Source of the DNA: Bacteroidales bacterium
GTDB taxonomy: Bacteria; Bacteroidota; Bacteroidia; Bacteroidales; JAADJA01
Reading direction: 5' to 3'
Length of the DNA stretch: 44,658 bases
Assembly: GCA_020438105.1 (NCBI GenBank)
Contig: JAGQVE010000033.1
Coordinates: 1-44,658 of the forward strand
A program made the position numbers and the translations under genes. Below are positions 9,493 through 18,270 of the stretch, one piece after another. Below the pieces are notes generated by a model. That model saw nothing but the letters and a program-made list of their open reading frames with translations. It did not search any database and was not told the DNA's origin. The stretch's first letter is position 1. Each line of letters begins with the position of its first letter.

Positions 9493-9577
9493 ATTTACCT
9501 GAATTGAGATTGTCAAAATTAACTAATTTGTTTCATAATGATGATTTATCCTTAATTTAGCAGTTCTTTGTAAGAGT

Positions 9578-10312
9578 ATGCTTACCCGCTTTGGAAAATA
9601 CATATTGATCATGTTAAAGGTCTTCCGGAAACCCGATAAAATGAAGGTTTTCTGGAGGCAATTGGTGATTGAAATCAACAATCTCGGAATTGAATCACTG
9701 GGCATTGTTGCAATCATTTCTGTATTTATGGGGGCGGTTGTGGCCATTCAAACTGCCTATAATATCGATAATCCGCTGCTTCCTTTATCACTCGTAGGAT
9801 TTACCACACGGCAATCGGTTATTTTGGAATTTTCTCCTACCATCATCAGCCTCATTCTTGCAGGAAAGGTGGGTTCAAGGATCGCTTCAGAAATCGGCAC
9901 CATGCGGGTTACCGAGCAAATAGATGCCCTGGAAATTATGGGTATTAATCCGGCTAATTATTTAATTTTTCCAAAGATAACAGCTGCCATGATTTTTAAT
10001 CCGGTGGTAATCATTTTAAGTATGGGATTTGGTATAATGGGCGGATATTTTGTTTCTGTTTTTACAACGTTATACACCCCGCAGGATTACCTTGACGGCC
10101 TCAGGCTTGACTTTGACGGATTCACCATTGCATATGCAACCATAAAGACCATAATTTTTGCATTCCTGATCACCTCAATTGCAGGATTTGAAGGTTATTC
10201 GGTAAAGGGTGGAGCTATTGATGTGGGTGCATCCAGTACCAGGGCGGTAGTTTGGAGCAGTATCATGATCATTTTATTCAACCTCATTTTAACCCATTTG
10301 TTATTGTCATGA
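9578..10312 (+). CDS. mlaE: MlaE-family ABC transporter permease
   Basis: A 244-residue inner-membrane permease of the MlaE/YrbE family. It has an amphipathic N-terminal helix, about five membrane segments and the family-typical central segment from LAGKVGSRIASEIGTM through EQIDALEIMGINP. MlaFED-type transporters move phospholipids between the inner membrane and the outer membrane to keep lipid asymmetry. The ATPase gene follows with a four-base ATGA overlap, so the two form one unit. No mlaD (MCE-domain) gene is in the window; in Bacteroidota it can lie elsewhere. The start ATG at 9578 is 12 codons before an internal ATG (MLKVF) that is a less likely alternative. Confidence 0.92.
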   Translation: MLTRFGKYILIMLKVFRKPDKMKVFWRQLVIEINNLGIESLGIVAIISVFMGAVVAIQTAYNIDNPLLPLSLVGFTTRQSVILEFSPTIISLILAGKVGSRIASEIGTMRVTEQIDALEIMGINPANYLIFPKITAAMIFNPVVIILSMGFGIMGGYFVSVFTTLYTPQDYLDGLRLDFDGFTIAYATIKTIIFAFLITSIAGFEGYSVKGGAIDVGASSTRAVVWSSIMIILFNLILTHLLLS

Positions 10313-11055
10313 TCGAAGCTCACAACATATCAAAATCCTTTGGTGATCATGATGTATTGAAAAATATTTCACTGAAATTTGTTGAAGGAAAAACCAACCT
10401 GATCATTGGAAAAAGTGGTTCCGGAAAAACGGTTTTAATGAAATGCCTGGTTGGTTTGCATGAAGTGGACCAGGGAAGTATTTTGTTTGATGAACGTAAT
10501 TTTTCAGGCATGACTTTCAGTGAACGAAAATCAATTCGCAAGGAAATAGGTATGCTTTTCCAGGGAGGTGCACTGTTCGACTCAATGACCGTGGAGGAGA
10601 ATGTAATGTTCCCGCTTACGATGTATACCAACCAAACAGTAGAGGAGAAAAAAGAGCGGGTGAACTTTTGTTTGCAATGGGTAAATCTTGAAAATGCAAA
10701 TAAACTTTTCCCGGCCGAGTTAAGCGGAGGTATGATCAAAAGGGTAGCCATTGCCCGAGCCATTTCGATGAATCCGCGCTACCTTTTCTGTGATGAGCCC
10801 AATTCGGGATTGGATCCGCATACGGCCGGTGTCATTGATGATCTGATCCAGCAAATCACTTCCGAATTTAATATCACTACAGTGGTCAATACCCACGATA
10901 TGAACTCAGTAATTAAAATAGGTGATACAATTTCATTTATTTACAATGGCAAACTTTGGTGGGAGGGTGACAAAAGCCAGATTCTGCATACCGAAAACCA
11001 GGAACTAAATGATTTTGTTTTTGATACGGAACTTACCAAACGATTGAAGAAATAA
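10309..11055 (+). CDS. mlaF: MlaF-family ABC transporter ATPase
   Basis: A 248-residue ATPase. I place the start at ATG 10309 (MIEAHNISKSFGDH), which overlaps the mlaE stop as ATGA; the longer frame from 10252 would add 19 residues that only re-read the mlaE end. It shows Walker A GKSGSGKT near 34-41, a Q-loop LFQGGALFDS, signature LSGGMIKRVAIARA near 138, Walker B LFCDEPNSGLDP near 158 and the switch histidine in NTHDMNS. LFQGGALFDSMTVEENV is typical of the lipid-asymmetry subfamily. It energises the MlaE permease from the cytoplasm. Confidence 0.93.
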   Translation: MIEAHNISKSFGDHDVLKNISLKFVEGKTNLIIGKSGSGKTVLMKCLVGLHEVDQGSILFDERNFSGMTFSERKSIRKEIGMLFQGGALFDSMTVEENVMFPLTMYTNQTVEEKKERVNFCLQWVNLENANKLFPAELSGGMIKRVAIARAISMNPRYLFCDEPNSGLDPHTAGVIDDLIQQITSEFNITTVVNTHDMNSVIKIGDTISFIYNGKLWWEGDKSQILHTENQELNDFVFDTELTKRLKK

Positions 11056-11114
11056 TGAGCAAATACCTGTTCTTTTTCACCTCTGTTTTTGATAAATAAA
11101 TTTAACCTGAATCA

Positions 11115-11648
11115 ATGAATTATATTGATATTATTCTCATTATACCTGTCATCTGGTTTGCTTACCAGGGTTTCAAGCGGGGTTTGGTGATCGAACTTGC
11201 AAGTTTAGTTGCGTTGATCCTTGGTATTTATGCGGCCATGTATTTTTCAGGTTATGCCGCCGATTTCCTGGTGAATAATTTTGATATGGGACCCAAATAT
11301 GTTCCCGTTTTTGCCTTTATTGTTACTTTCATCATTGTGGTGGTGCTGGTTCATTTACTGGGCAGGATCCTTGAAAAATTGATCAATATGGTGGCGCTCG
11401 GATTTCTGAACAAACTTACAGGAGCTGTTTTTGGAATTTTAAAGGCAGTTCTTTTTATGAGTATCACTATTCTGGTGATCAACCATTTTAATGATAAATT
11501 CATTTCCAGAGAAAAACAGGAAAGCTCCCTGCTTTATTCACCAATTGAATCTGTAGCACCCTGGCTTTGGGATCGGTTGGAAAATTTTGACCCCGATGGT
11601 GATGGCTTCGATCGCATCAAAAAAGATGTTGAAGATATCGAGATTTAA
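11115..11648 (+). CDS. CvpA family membrane protein
   Basis: A 177-residue protein with four predicted membrane segments and the family N-terminus MNYIDIILIIPVIWFAYQGFKRGL. CvpA-family proteins are needed for colicin V production in E. coli and affect envelope stress tolerance elsewhere; the molecular function is not settled. The soluble acidic tail contains DPDGDGFDRIKKDVEDIEI. It follows mlaF by 59 bases on the same strand, consistent with an envelope-maintenance group. Confidence 0.85.
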   Translation: MNYIDIILIIPVIWFAYQGFKRGLVIELASLVALILGIYAAMYFSGYAADFLVNNFDMGPKYVPVFAFIVTFIIVVVLVHLLGRILEKLINMVALGFLNKLTGAVFGILKAVLFMSITILVINHFNDKFISREKQESSLLYSPIESVAPWLWDRLENFDPDGDGFDRIKKDVEDIEI

Positions 11649-11764
11649 AAAAACATTTCACATTTAAAAGGAATCAATATATTCCTTATCTTGTTGCGGG
11701 AATTGAGTGATCTACCCGGTCACATGATATTAATTTTACAACATATCCATTAAATTTTACCACT

Positions 11765-14700
11765 ATGAAAAAAAATACCCTTTTATCGGTAATGTTTGTT
11801 TTCTTAGTTATTTCGTTTGCCGGTGCACAGAAATCGCAGCATATTTTGATGCAAACTCTTACCAATCCTCAATCGGGCCATGAAACAATTGCGGAGTTTG
11901 GGACTCCAAACCCAATCATTTTACCCGAATCAGTTACCGGAACCAAGGGTGCTGAGATTAACTGGAGTTATGCTGATCCTGTTGCTATTGGTTCAAAAAT
12001 TTCAGTTTCCGATCAAACCGGAAATACTTTCATGTCGTGGTGGCTGAATGATTCCCGTGTTTCATTATATGGAAATACGGCCACACCTGCCTGGGAACAA
12101 TTTAATGTATCACAATGGGAGTATCCCATCGATCAAACCAATGATGGTGAATGGCTGGCTGTGGGTTACGATAGTGTGGCACAGGTTTATATGCCCACCT
12201 CATCTGTTATTTTCTGGGAGGTAATCGTTGATGGTGATGTTATGGGATTGAAATTGAGTGATGATGGAGAACATTTGTTCGTGGCTGAAAACAATTACGA
12301 TAATATGGGCAATTCCAGGGTTTCGGCATACACCATTGGTGAAAACACGCCCGACTGGACCACTGAATTTGACGGCCCGGGAACAGTATTCAACGGAAGT
12401 GATGATGGCTCAAGAATGGTTTTGTGCCAATACTCCGGCTATAACAAAATGTGGGTTTTGGATGGTGCCAATGGTGATATTCTTTTTGATGATTATTACA
12501 AAAACCAGAACCCGCCTGCCTTAAGCTACGATGGTTCTATCATACTGAATGGTGACTACAGCGGATATGCCTATTTATATGAGTATAACGAATCGCTGAA
12601 TACCTATGAAGAGAAATGGAATTTCAAAGTTGGCGGAGGTGGAACCTCCGTTTGGGTGGTGGGAATGGCCGTTTCGGGCGATGGTAATACAGTGGCTGTA
12701 GGTACCCTGGTATTTTTAAGCGGTGGCGGATTTAATGGTGAAATGTACCTGTTTAACTCCTGGTCGCCGGTACCGTTGTGGGTTTATTCCGGTGCCGGAG
12801 ATGAAATTTGTTCCATCGATTTTTCCTACGATGGCTCTTTGATCGCAGCTGCCAGCTGGGGACCTCTTGACAATAGTAAACCCGATATGTTTTTGTTTCG
12901 GAAAGAAAGCGCTGTACCTTATTTTGATATTTTAACACAGGGCTCATTCAACGCTGTGGATTTGTCGATGGATGGAACCTTGTGTTCAGTTACCGGAAAA
13001 GCTGTGCACGCAAGAGTTTTGGGAAGCGGGGGATTGTTATACAATGTAAATTCAGACCCCGGTGGAGGAGCCCTGAATGGATCGGTTACCTTGCAAAATG
13101 CCGCTGATTTTAGCAATGTAAAAATTGTCGTTAATGAGCTGGAGGATTATTTTGGCTACTCAAAAGAAGATGGTAGCTATCAATTAAAATATATTCCTGA
13201 AGGAACGTATTCCATCACGGCTTCGCTCATCGGTTATTACCCGGTAACCATTACTGATGTTGAGATCACAGAAGGGTCTGTTACAGACCTCGATTTCAAC
13301 CTTCAGGAAACTGGCAATCCGCCTTACGGCCTGTTGGCAACCAAAGGAGCCGGACTTTCCATAAATCTGAACTGGCAAAGCGATAACGCTAACGACATTG
13401 AAGGATTTAACATCTACCGGAAAACCATCGAAGGCGACCTGTTCCCCGAAGAGCCGGTTGCAACAGTTGGAAATGATGTATTTAACTGGGAAGATATTGA
13501 TGTATTACCCATTACCAATTATTATTATGCCGTTACAGCAATCATCGATACAGATGTTGAAAGCCCCTATTCAAATGTGGATGAAGGATGGATGAGCAGC
13601 GGTTTTGTAACGGATAACATCAGTGCCTATGTGGGAACCACACCTGTTATCGATGGAACGATAAGTGCCGGCGAATGGGATGATGCCTTTTACCTGGACG
13701 CCTCTGACTTTTTAGGCAAATACGACAACCTGCCCAATCCGGTGTCCAGCGTGCCCATGTATTTTAAGGTAAATGCCGCATTGACTGAACTGTATGTAGC
13801 TTGTATTAATCAAAACGATACACAACTTGAGGATCATGATGAAGTTGCTCTTTACATCGATGATAACAACGACGGTACTTATCCGCCCGCCGGCGATGAT
13901 TCGGAAGGAAATTACTGGGCAGCCTACTATTCTTCAGGTTCAGAAATCCGTTATCGTCCGATTCATGACAATGGCGGAGTTGGAACTGTTGTTTACCTGG
14001 AAGATCCACAAATAGCTGTTTCGGATGAATCAGGGGTAATTGTTTATGAATTTGTAATTCCTATGGGCAGTGATTCCACCTGGCAGATCAATCCCGGACC
14101 GGATGATAAAAGCAGCCTTTTTATATTCACCCTCGATGATCCAACCAATTTCGACGGCTATTGGCCCTGCTGGAACCAGGAGATATTTGCCCCGCTTGAT
14201 TATGGAACCATTACTTATGGAGCATCGGATGATCTTCCGACTGCGCCCGAAGAGATCAATATTTCATGGGTTTCGGATCCGGATGTGCTCGTAACACTTG
14301 ACTGGTCGCAACCGCCAATCAACGATTTCAATCACTTCAATGTTTATTATTCTCTGGATGGAAGCAATTGGGATTTGCTGGCTGAAACCATCGGTACGCA
14401 GTTGTTTTATGTTCCCGGCAATGTCACTTATGCAGAGTTTTATGTTACTACCGTCGACAATGGCAGCCAGGAATCCGATCCTTCGGAGATTGTGGTTTTT
14501 GACTTATTAAACGAAATTAACAATTATCAGTCGGAATTGAATCTTTCGGCATATCCAAATCCTGCTCATGAGTTGGTTAATATTGAAGTCGTAATTACCG
14601 AACCCGGATCGTATTCGATAAATTTATTTGACCAGGCGGGAAGGATGGTTAAATCGGTTTACTCCGGCAACTTGAAAACAGGCAAACACATCATTCAATT

Positions 14701-14797
14701 AAATACAGAAACTAAGCTAAAAGCGGGGATCTATTTTCTGAAAATAGCAGGTGAAAAAACACAATTTACGGAGAAGATAATTCTTAAAGGGAACTAA
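11765..14797 (+). CDS. Large T9SS-secreted multidomain protein
   Basis: A 1010-residue protein with a signal peptide (MKKNTLLSVMFVFLVISFAGAQ). Residues about 50-430 resemble a WD40/PQQ-like propeller (repeated short blocks such as AVSGDGNTVAVG and DFSYDGSLIAAA). A carboxypeptidase-regulatory-like domain is at about 437-515, a fibronectin-type III-like domain at about 520-610, a CBM9/DOMON-like domain (IDGTISAGEWDDA) at about 622-830, and a second FN3-like domain at about 835-925. A type A T9SS C-terminal sorting domain (LSAYPNPAHELVNI to the end) starts near 925. It is therefore exported through the outer membrane and probably anchored or released. No catalytic site is recognised; binding of carbohydrate or protein is inferred from the CBM9-like part. 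It stands alone and ends at a strong terminator. Confidence 0.85.
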   Translation: MKKNTLLSVMFVFLVISFAGAQKSQHILMQTLTNPQSGHETIAEFGTPNPIILPESVTGTKGAEINWSYADPVAIGSKISVSDQTGNTFMSWWLNDSRVSLYGNTATPAWEQFNVSQWEYPIDQTNDGEWLAVGYDSVAQVYMPTSSVIFWEVIVDGDVMGLKLSDDGEHLFVAENNYDNMGNSRVSAYTIGENTPDWTTEFDGPGTVFNGSDDGSRMVLCQYSGYNKMWVLDGANGDILFDDYYKNQNPPALSYDGSIILNGDYSGYAYLYEYNESLNTYEEKWNFKVGGGGTSVWVVGMAVSGDGNTVAVGTLVFLSGGGFNGEMYLFNSWSPVPLWVYSGAGDEICSIDFSYDGSLIAAASWGPLDNSKPDMFLFRKESAVPYFDILTQGSFNAVDLSMDGTLCSVTGKAVHARVLGSGGLLYNVNSDPGGGALNGSVTLQNAADFSNVKIVVNELEDYFGYSKEDGSYQLKYIPEGTYSITASLIGYYPVTITDVEITEGSVTDLDFNLQETGNPPYGLLATKGAGLSINLNWQSDNANDIEGFNIYRKTIEGDLFPEEPVATVGNDVFNWEDIDVLPITNYYYAVTAIIDTDVESPYSNVDEGWMSSGFVTDNISAYVGTTPVIDGTISAGEWDDAFYLDASDFLGKYDNLPNPVSSVPMYFKVNAALTELYVACINQNDTQLEDHDEVALYIDDNNDGTYPPAGDDSEGNYWAAYYSSGSEIRYRPIHDNGGVGTVVYLEDPQIAVSDESGVIVYEFVIPMGSDSTWQINPGPDDKSSLFIFTLDDPTNFDGYWPCWNQEIFAPLDYGTITYGASDDLPTAPEEINISWVSDPDVLVTLDWSQPPINDFNHFNVYYSLDGSNWDLLAETIGTQLFYVPGNVTYAEFYVTTVDNGSQESDPSEIVVFDLLNEINNYQSELNLSAYPNPAHELVNIEVVITEPGSYSINLFDQAGRMVKSVYSGNLKTGKHIIQLNTETKLKAGIYFLKIAGEKTQFTEKIILKGN

Positions 14798-14836
14798 AAA
14801 AAAGTCCGGCTTGTTAATCAGGCCGGACTTTCTTTT
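14798..14836. terminator. Bidirectional intrinsic terminator
   Basis: AAAGTCCGGC at 14801-14810 pairs with GCCGGACTTT at 14822-14831, extended inward to about 13 pairs with a 5-base loop. It is flanked by an A-run on the left and a T-rich run on the right. It sits between the convergent secreted-protein gene and pgk and can serve both. Confidence 0.9.
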
Positions 14837-14851
14837 TAAACCAGATCAATG

Positions 14852-16042
14852 TTATTCTTTGATCGCTTTCACGCCGGGAAGCTCTTTGCCTTCAATATAT
14901 TCGAGCATGGCACCTCCACCTGTGGAAACATAACTAACTTTATCCTTAAGGTCATACTTATTGATCGCAGCAACAGAGTCGCCACCACCGATCAATGAAA
15001 ATGCTCCTGCAGAAGTAGCATCCGCAACGGCCAGGGCTATTGCCTTGGTTCCGGCAGCGAAATTGTCCATCTCAAACACACCCATAGGGCCATTCCATAG
15101 AATGGTTTTTGAGTTTTTAATTACTTCCGTAAATTTTTTAACCGATTCGGGGCCAATATCCAAACCCATCCAATCATCCGGGATATCATCTACACTGCTT
15201 ACCTCCGAATTTGCATCATTTTCAAATTTATCAGCAATGATCGTGTCGGTAGGCAGGTAAAGATTTACCCCACGTTCAGCGGCACCTTCAATGGTGTGTA
15301 ATGCCAGTTCAAGCAATTCATCTTCAATGAGGGATTTGCCTACATGGCCACCCTGGGCATGAATAAAGGTAAACATCATACCTCCGCCCACAATCAGGTT
15401 ATCCACCTTATCGAGCAGGTTGTTGATGATCTCGATTTTACCCGAAACCTTGGCACCTCCTAAAATGGCTGTAAACGGTCGTTGTGACTCGTGCAGCACC
15501 TTGTCGATGCTTTTAACTTCATTTTCCATAATATACCCGAACATTTTATCTTCCGGGAAAAACTCCGCCATTACAGCGGTGGAGCTATGTGCACGATGAG
15601 CTGTGCCAAAGGCATCGTTCATGTAAACATCACCAAGGTCGGCTAGTTTTTTGGAGAAGGCTTCATCGCCTTTTGTTTCTTCTTTATAAAAACGAAGATT
15701 CTCCAGCAGTAATACCTCTCCCGGTTTCAGTCCACCAGCGAGTGTACTCGCAGATTCACCAATACAATCATCGGCGAATTTTACTTCCTGACCCAGTTCT
15801 TTCGACAGGTAAGGAATCACATGCTTGAGTGAAAATTTTTCCTCCGGACCTTCTTTCGGGCGGCCCAGGTGTGACATCAAAATGGCAGCACCACCGCCAT
15901 TCACAATTTTTTTAATCGTTGGAATTGCCGCATCAATGCGCGTTGTATCTGTGATTTCAAACTTGTCATTCAGGGGCACATTAAAGTCGACCCTGACCAG
16001 TACTTTTCGGTTTTGAAAATCAAAAGTGTCAATTGACTTCAT
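14852..16042 (-). CDS. pgk: Phosphoglycerate kinase
   Basis: A 396-residue Pgk, transferring phosphate from 1,3-bisphosphoglycerate to ADP in glycolysis. It shows the signature [11 protein letters not shown] at the N-terminus, the substrate motifs SHLGRPK and [23 protein letters not shown] in the middle, and the nucleotide-binding WNGPMGVFE and GGGDS motifs near the C-terminus. Length is normal. It is transcribed alone and ends at the shared terminator at 14798-14836. A minus-strand TAnnTTTG box at 16144-16151 gives a leader of roughly 95 bases. Confidence 0.97.
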   Translation of the reverse strand: MKSIDTFDFQNRKVLVRVDFNVPLNDKFEITDTTRIDAAIPTIKKIVNGGGAAILMSHLGRPKEGPEEKFSLKHVIPYLSKELGQEVKFADDCIGESASTLAGGLKPGEVLLLENLRFYKEETKGDEAFSKKLADLGDVYMNDAFGTAHRAHSSTAVMAEFFPEDKMFGYIMENEVKSIDKVLHESQRPFTAILGGAKVSGKIEIINNLLDKVDNLIVGGGMMFTFIHAQGGHVGKSLIEDELLELALHTIEGAAERGVNLYLPTDTIIADKFENDANSEVSSVDDIPDDWMGLDIGPESVKKFTEVIKNSKTILWNGPMGVFEMDNFAAGTKAIALAVADATSAGAFSLIGGGDSVAAINKYDLKDKVSYVSTGGGAMLEYIEGKELPGVKAIKE

Positions 16043-16143
16043 GATTTAATGTTTTCCTTGTTATTGTTAATTTCTTTTTAGTTGATCGTATCCGCTTATT
16101 TTCAGCTTGTTCGCTGATTTTTTCACCATGTTTTTTACTGTTT

Positions 16144-16151
16144 CAAAAATA
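16144..16151 (-). promoter_or_regulatory. Candidate -7 box for pgk
   Basis: On the minus strand it reads TATTTTTG, an exact TAnnTTTG. It lies about 100 bases before the pgk start and is the only match I found in the intergenic region on this strand. Confidence 0.4.
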
Positions 16152-16179
16152 CTTAAATTATTCAATAAGGATAAATCTG

Positions 16180-16187
16180 TAATTTTG
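16180..16187 (+). promoter_or_regulatory. Candidate -7 box for aminotransferase operon
   Basis: TAATTTTG fits TAnnTTTG and lies 23 bases before the ATG at 16211, so the leader would be about 17 bases. Confidence 0.5.
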
Positions 16188-16210
16188 ACTTTTAATTTTA
16201 AATAAAGTCA

Positions 16211-17368
16211 ATGGATAAATTCCCGGGATCAATTAGATCGAAATTACAAAAACAAGATACCTCCATTTTTGCAGTTATGTCGGCACTTGCAACAGAGCAC
16301 AATGCCATCAACCTGTCGCAGGGGTTCCCTGATTTTGATATTTCACAAAAACTGATCGGACTTGTTCATGACTATATGCTGAAGGGCAAAAACCAGTACT
16401 CTCCCATGGTCGGTATTCCTGAGTTGAGAGAGCAAATAGCCCTGAAGGTGGATAAGATATACGGAGCAAAATACGACCGCGATAAAGAGATAAATATTAC
16501 AGCCGGCGCCACGCAGGCCCTTCATACCGCCATTGCCGCCACTATTTCAGAAGAAGATGAAGTAATTGTTTTTGAACCGGCTTATGATGCCTATGTACCA
16601 CTGATCAAGCTACATGGTGGCATTGTTAAATTTGCTGAGCTCAAATTGCCCGATTATCACATCGACTGGCAGGAGGTGAAAAAATTGCTGAGTAACCGAA
16701 CCCGCATGATCATCCTTAATACGCCGCACAATCCTACAGGAAGTGTGCTTAGGCCTGAGGATATGAAAGAACTGGCAAAAATCACCGCGAATTCGGATAT
16801 CATTATTCTGAGCGATGAAGTTTACGAGCATCTCATTTTCGACCAAATCCAGCATGAGAGTGTTTGCCGTTACCCAGAGCTAGCTAAAAGGGCTTTTGTG
16901 GTGGGTTCGTTTGGAAAAACTTTTCACGCTACCGGCTGGAAAACCGGATTTGTGCTTGCGCCCGAAAAACTCATGAATGAATTCAGGAAAATACACCAGT
17001 TTGTTGTTTTTGCTTGCAATACTCCTATTCAGTATGCCATTGCTGAGTTTCTCACAGATAGTACCAACTACGAAGACCTGGGTAAGTTTTACCAGCGCAA
17101 ACGCGACTATTTCCTCAAGCTGATCGCTGATTCGCGTTTTAAGGTGATCCCCAGCCATGGAACCTATTTTCAGTTACTTGATTACAGTAATATCACCGAT
17201 GAATCAGAGATGGATTTTGCCATCCGAATGACCAAAGAGTTTAAGCTGGCTTCCATCCCGGTATCTGTATTTTATCATAAAAAAACCGATAATAAAGTGC
17301 TGCGTTTTTGTTTTGCTAAAAAAGAAAACACCCTGGAAAGGGCAGCCGAAATATTATGCAGGATTTAA
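16211..17368 (+). CDS. Class I/II aminotransferase (YbdL/KYAT-like)
   Basis: A 385-residue PLP enzyme of the methionine/glutamine-type aminotransferase subgroup (E. coli YbdL, mammalian KYAT/GTK). It shows LSQGFPDFD at the N-terminus, the NTPHNPTG motif near 171-178, the DEVYEH aspartate-tyrosine pair, and the PLP lysine in GSFGKTFHATGWKTG near 235. Such enzymes transaminate methionine, glutamine or aromatic amino acids onto 2-oxo acids such as 4-methylthio-2-oxobutanoate. Its stop overlaps the start of a nitrilase-superfamily gene by 13 bases, a pairing that strongly suggests a glutamine transaminase/omega-amidase route. Substrate preference is inferred, not visible. Confidence 0.9.
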   Translation: MDKFPGSIRSKLQKQDTSIFAVMSALATEHNAINLSQGFPDFDISQKLIGLVHDYMLKGKNQYSPMVGIPELREQIALKVDKIYGAKYDRDKEINITAGATQALHTAIAATISEEDEVIVFEPAYDAYVPLIKLHGGIVKFAELKLPDYHIDWQEVKKLLSNRTRMIILNTPHNPTGSVLRPEDMKELAKITANSDIIILSDEVYEHLIFDQIQHESVCRYPELAKRAFVVGSFGKTFHATGWKTGFVLAPEKLMNEFRKIHQFVVFACNTPIQYAIAEFLTDSTNYEDLGKFYQRKRDYFLKLIADSRFKVIPSHGTYFQLLDYSNITDESEMDFAIRMTKEFKLASIPVSVFYHKKTDNKVLRFCFAKKENTLERAAEILCRI

Positions 17369-18147
17369 AAGCAATACTTATTCAAACCTCCCTTGTTTGG
17401 GAAAACCAAAGCGCAAACCTTGATTTGTTTGATCAATGTTTTCAAAAAATTGATACGCAACCCGACCTGATCATACTACCTGAAATGTTCAGCACAGGTT
17501 TTACCATGCATGTTGATAAATGCAGTGAGCCGATGGAAGGCCCAACATTTAAGTGGATGCAAAACAAAGCCGCAGAACTCAAAAGCGTAATTACCGGAAG
17601 TGTTTTAACAGAAGACGGTGGTAAGTATTTTAACCGTATGTATTGGGTACGGCCCGATGGAACCTCCGATTTTTACGATAAGCGCCACCTTTTCAGGATG
17701 GGTAACGAGCACAAAACCATGACCCAGGGCAATACCCGCAAAATCGTGGAATTAAAAGGCTGGAAAATCAACCTGCAGGTTTGTTACGATCTTCGGTTTC
17801 CGGTATGGAGTAAAAACCACTACCGGGATGGACAATATGAATACGACCTGCTGATCTATGTGGCCAACTGGCCTGCGGTTCGAAGGCATGCATATTTGCC
17901 GCTGCTCAATGCCAGGGCCATCGAAAACCAGGCCTGTGTTCTTTGGGTAAATCGCACCGGAACAGATGGAAATGGAATTGATCATTCGGGTGATACCCGC
18001 GCCATTGATGCTAAAGGACTGTCAATCAAAGAAGCTGAAAGCAATAAAAATGATATCCTTGAAGTGGATCTTTCTGCCCGGCAATTGATTGATTTCCGTA
18101 ATAAATTTACCGTGGGACTTGACTGGGATAACTTCGAGGTATATTGA
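17356..18147 (+). CDS. Nitrilase-superfamily omega-amidase (YafV/Nit2-like)
   Basis: A 263-residue carbon-nitrogen hydrolase. The Glu-Lys-Cys triad is visible: Glu in ILPEMFSTGF near 43, Lys in YDKRHLF near 109 and Cys in LQVCYDLRFPVW near 142. The RFPVW segment and length match YafV/Nit2-type omega-amidases, which hydrolyse 2-oxoglutaramate or 2-oxosuccinamate to the dicarboxylic acid and ammonia. It begins inside the end of the aminotransferase gene (ATG at 17356), so the two proteins are likely co-translated. Together they would use glutamine as amino donor, for example to regenerate methionine, and remove the toxic amide product. Confidence 0.9.
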   Translation: MQDLKAILIQTSLVWENQSANLDLFDQCFQKIDTQPDLIILPEMFSTGFTMHVDKCSEPMEGPTFKWMQNKAAELKSVITGSVLTEDGGKYFNRMYWVRPDGTSDFYDKRHLFRMGNEHKTMTQGNTRKIVELKGWKINLQVCYDLRFPVWSKNHYRDGQYEYDLLIYVANWPAVRRHAYLPLLNARAIENQACVLWVNRTGTDGNGIDHSGDTRAIDAKGLSIKEAESNKNDILEVDLSARQLIDFRNKFTVGLDWDNFEVY

Positions 18148-18215
18148 TGCAATGAATTTATATATTTGAACAACAGATAATTCAATTATAAATCTTCTCA
18201 TTTTCTTAAGTTCTG

Positions 18216-18223
18216 TAATTTTG
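18216..18223 (+). promoter_or_regulatory. Candidate -7 box for trkA-trkH
   Basis: TAATTTTG fits TAnnTTTG, 47 bases before the trkA ATG at 18271, predicting a leader of about 40 bases. The -33 region is not convincing. Confidence 0.45.
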
Positions 18224-18270
18224 ATATTTGATTTTATTGGCTTTATTTAGCGGCCGCAAATTTTTTTATA

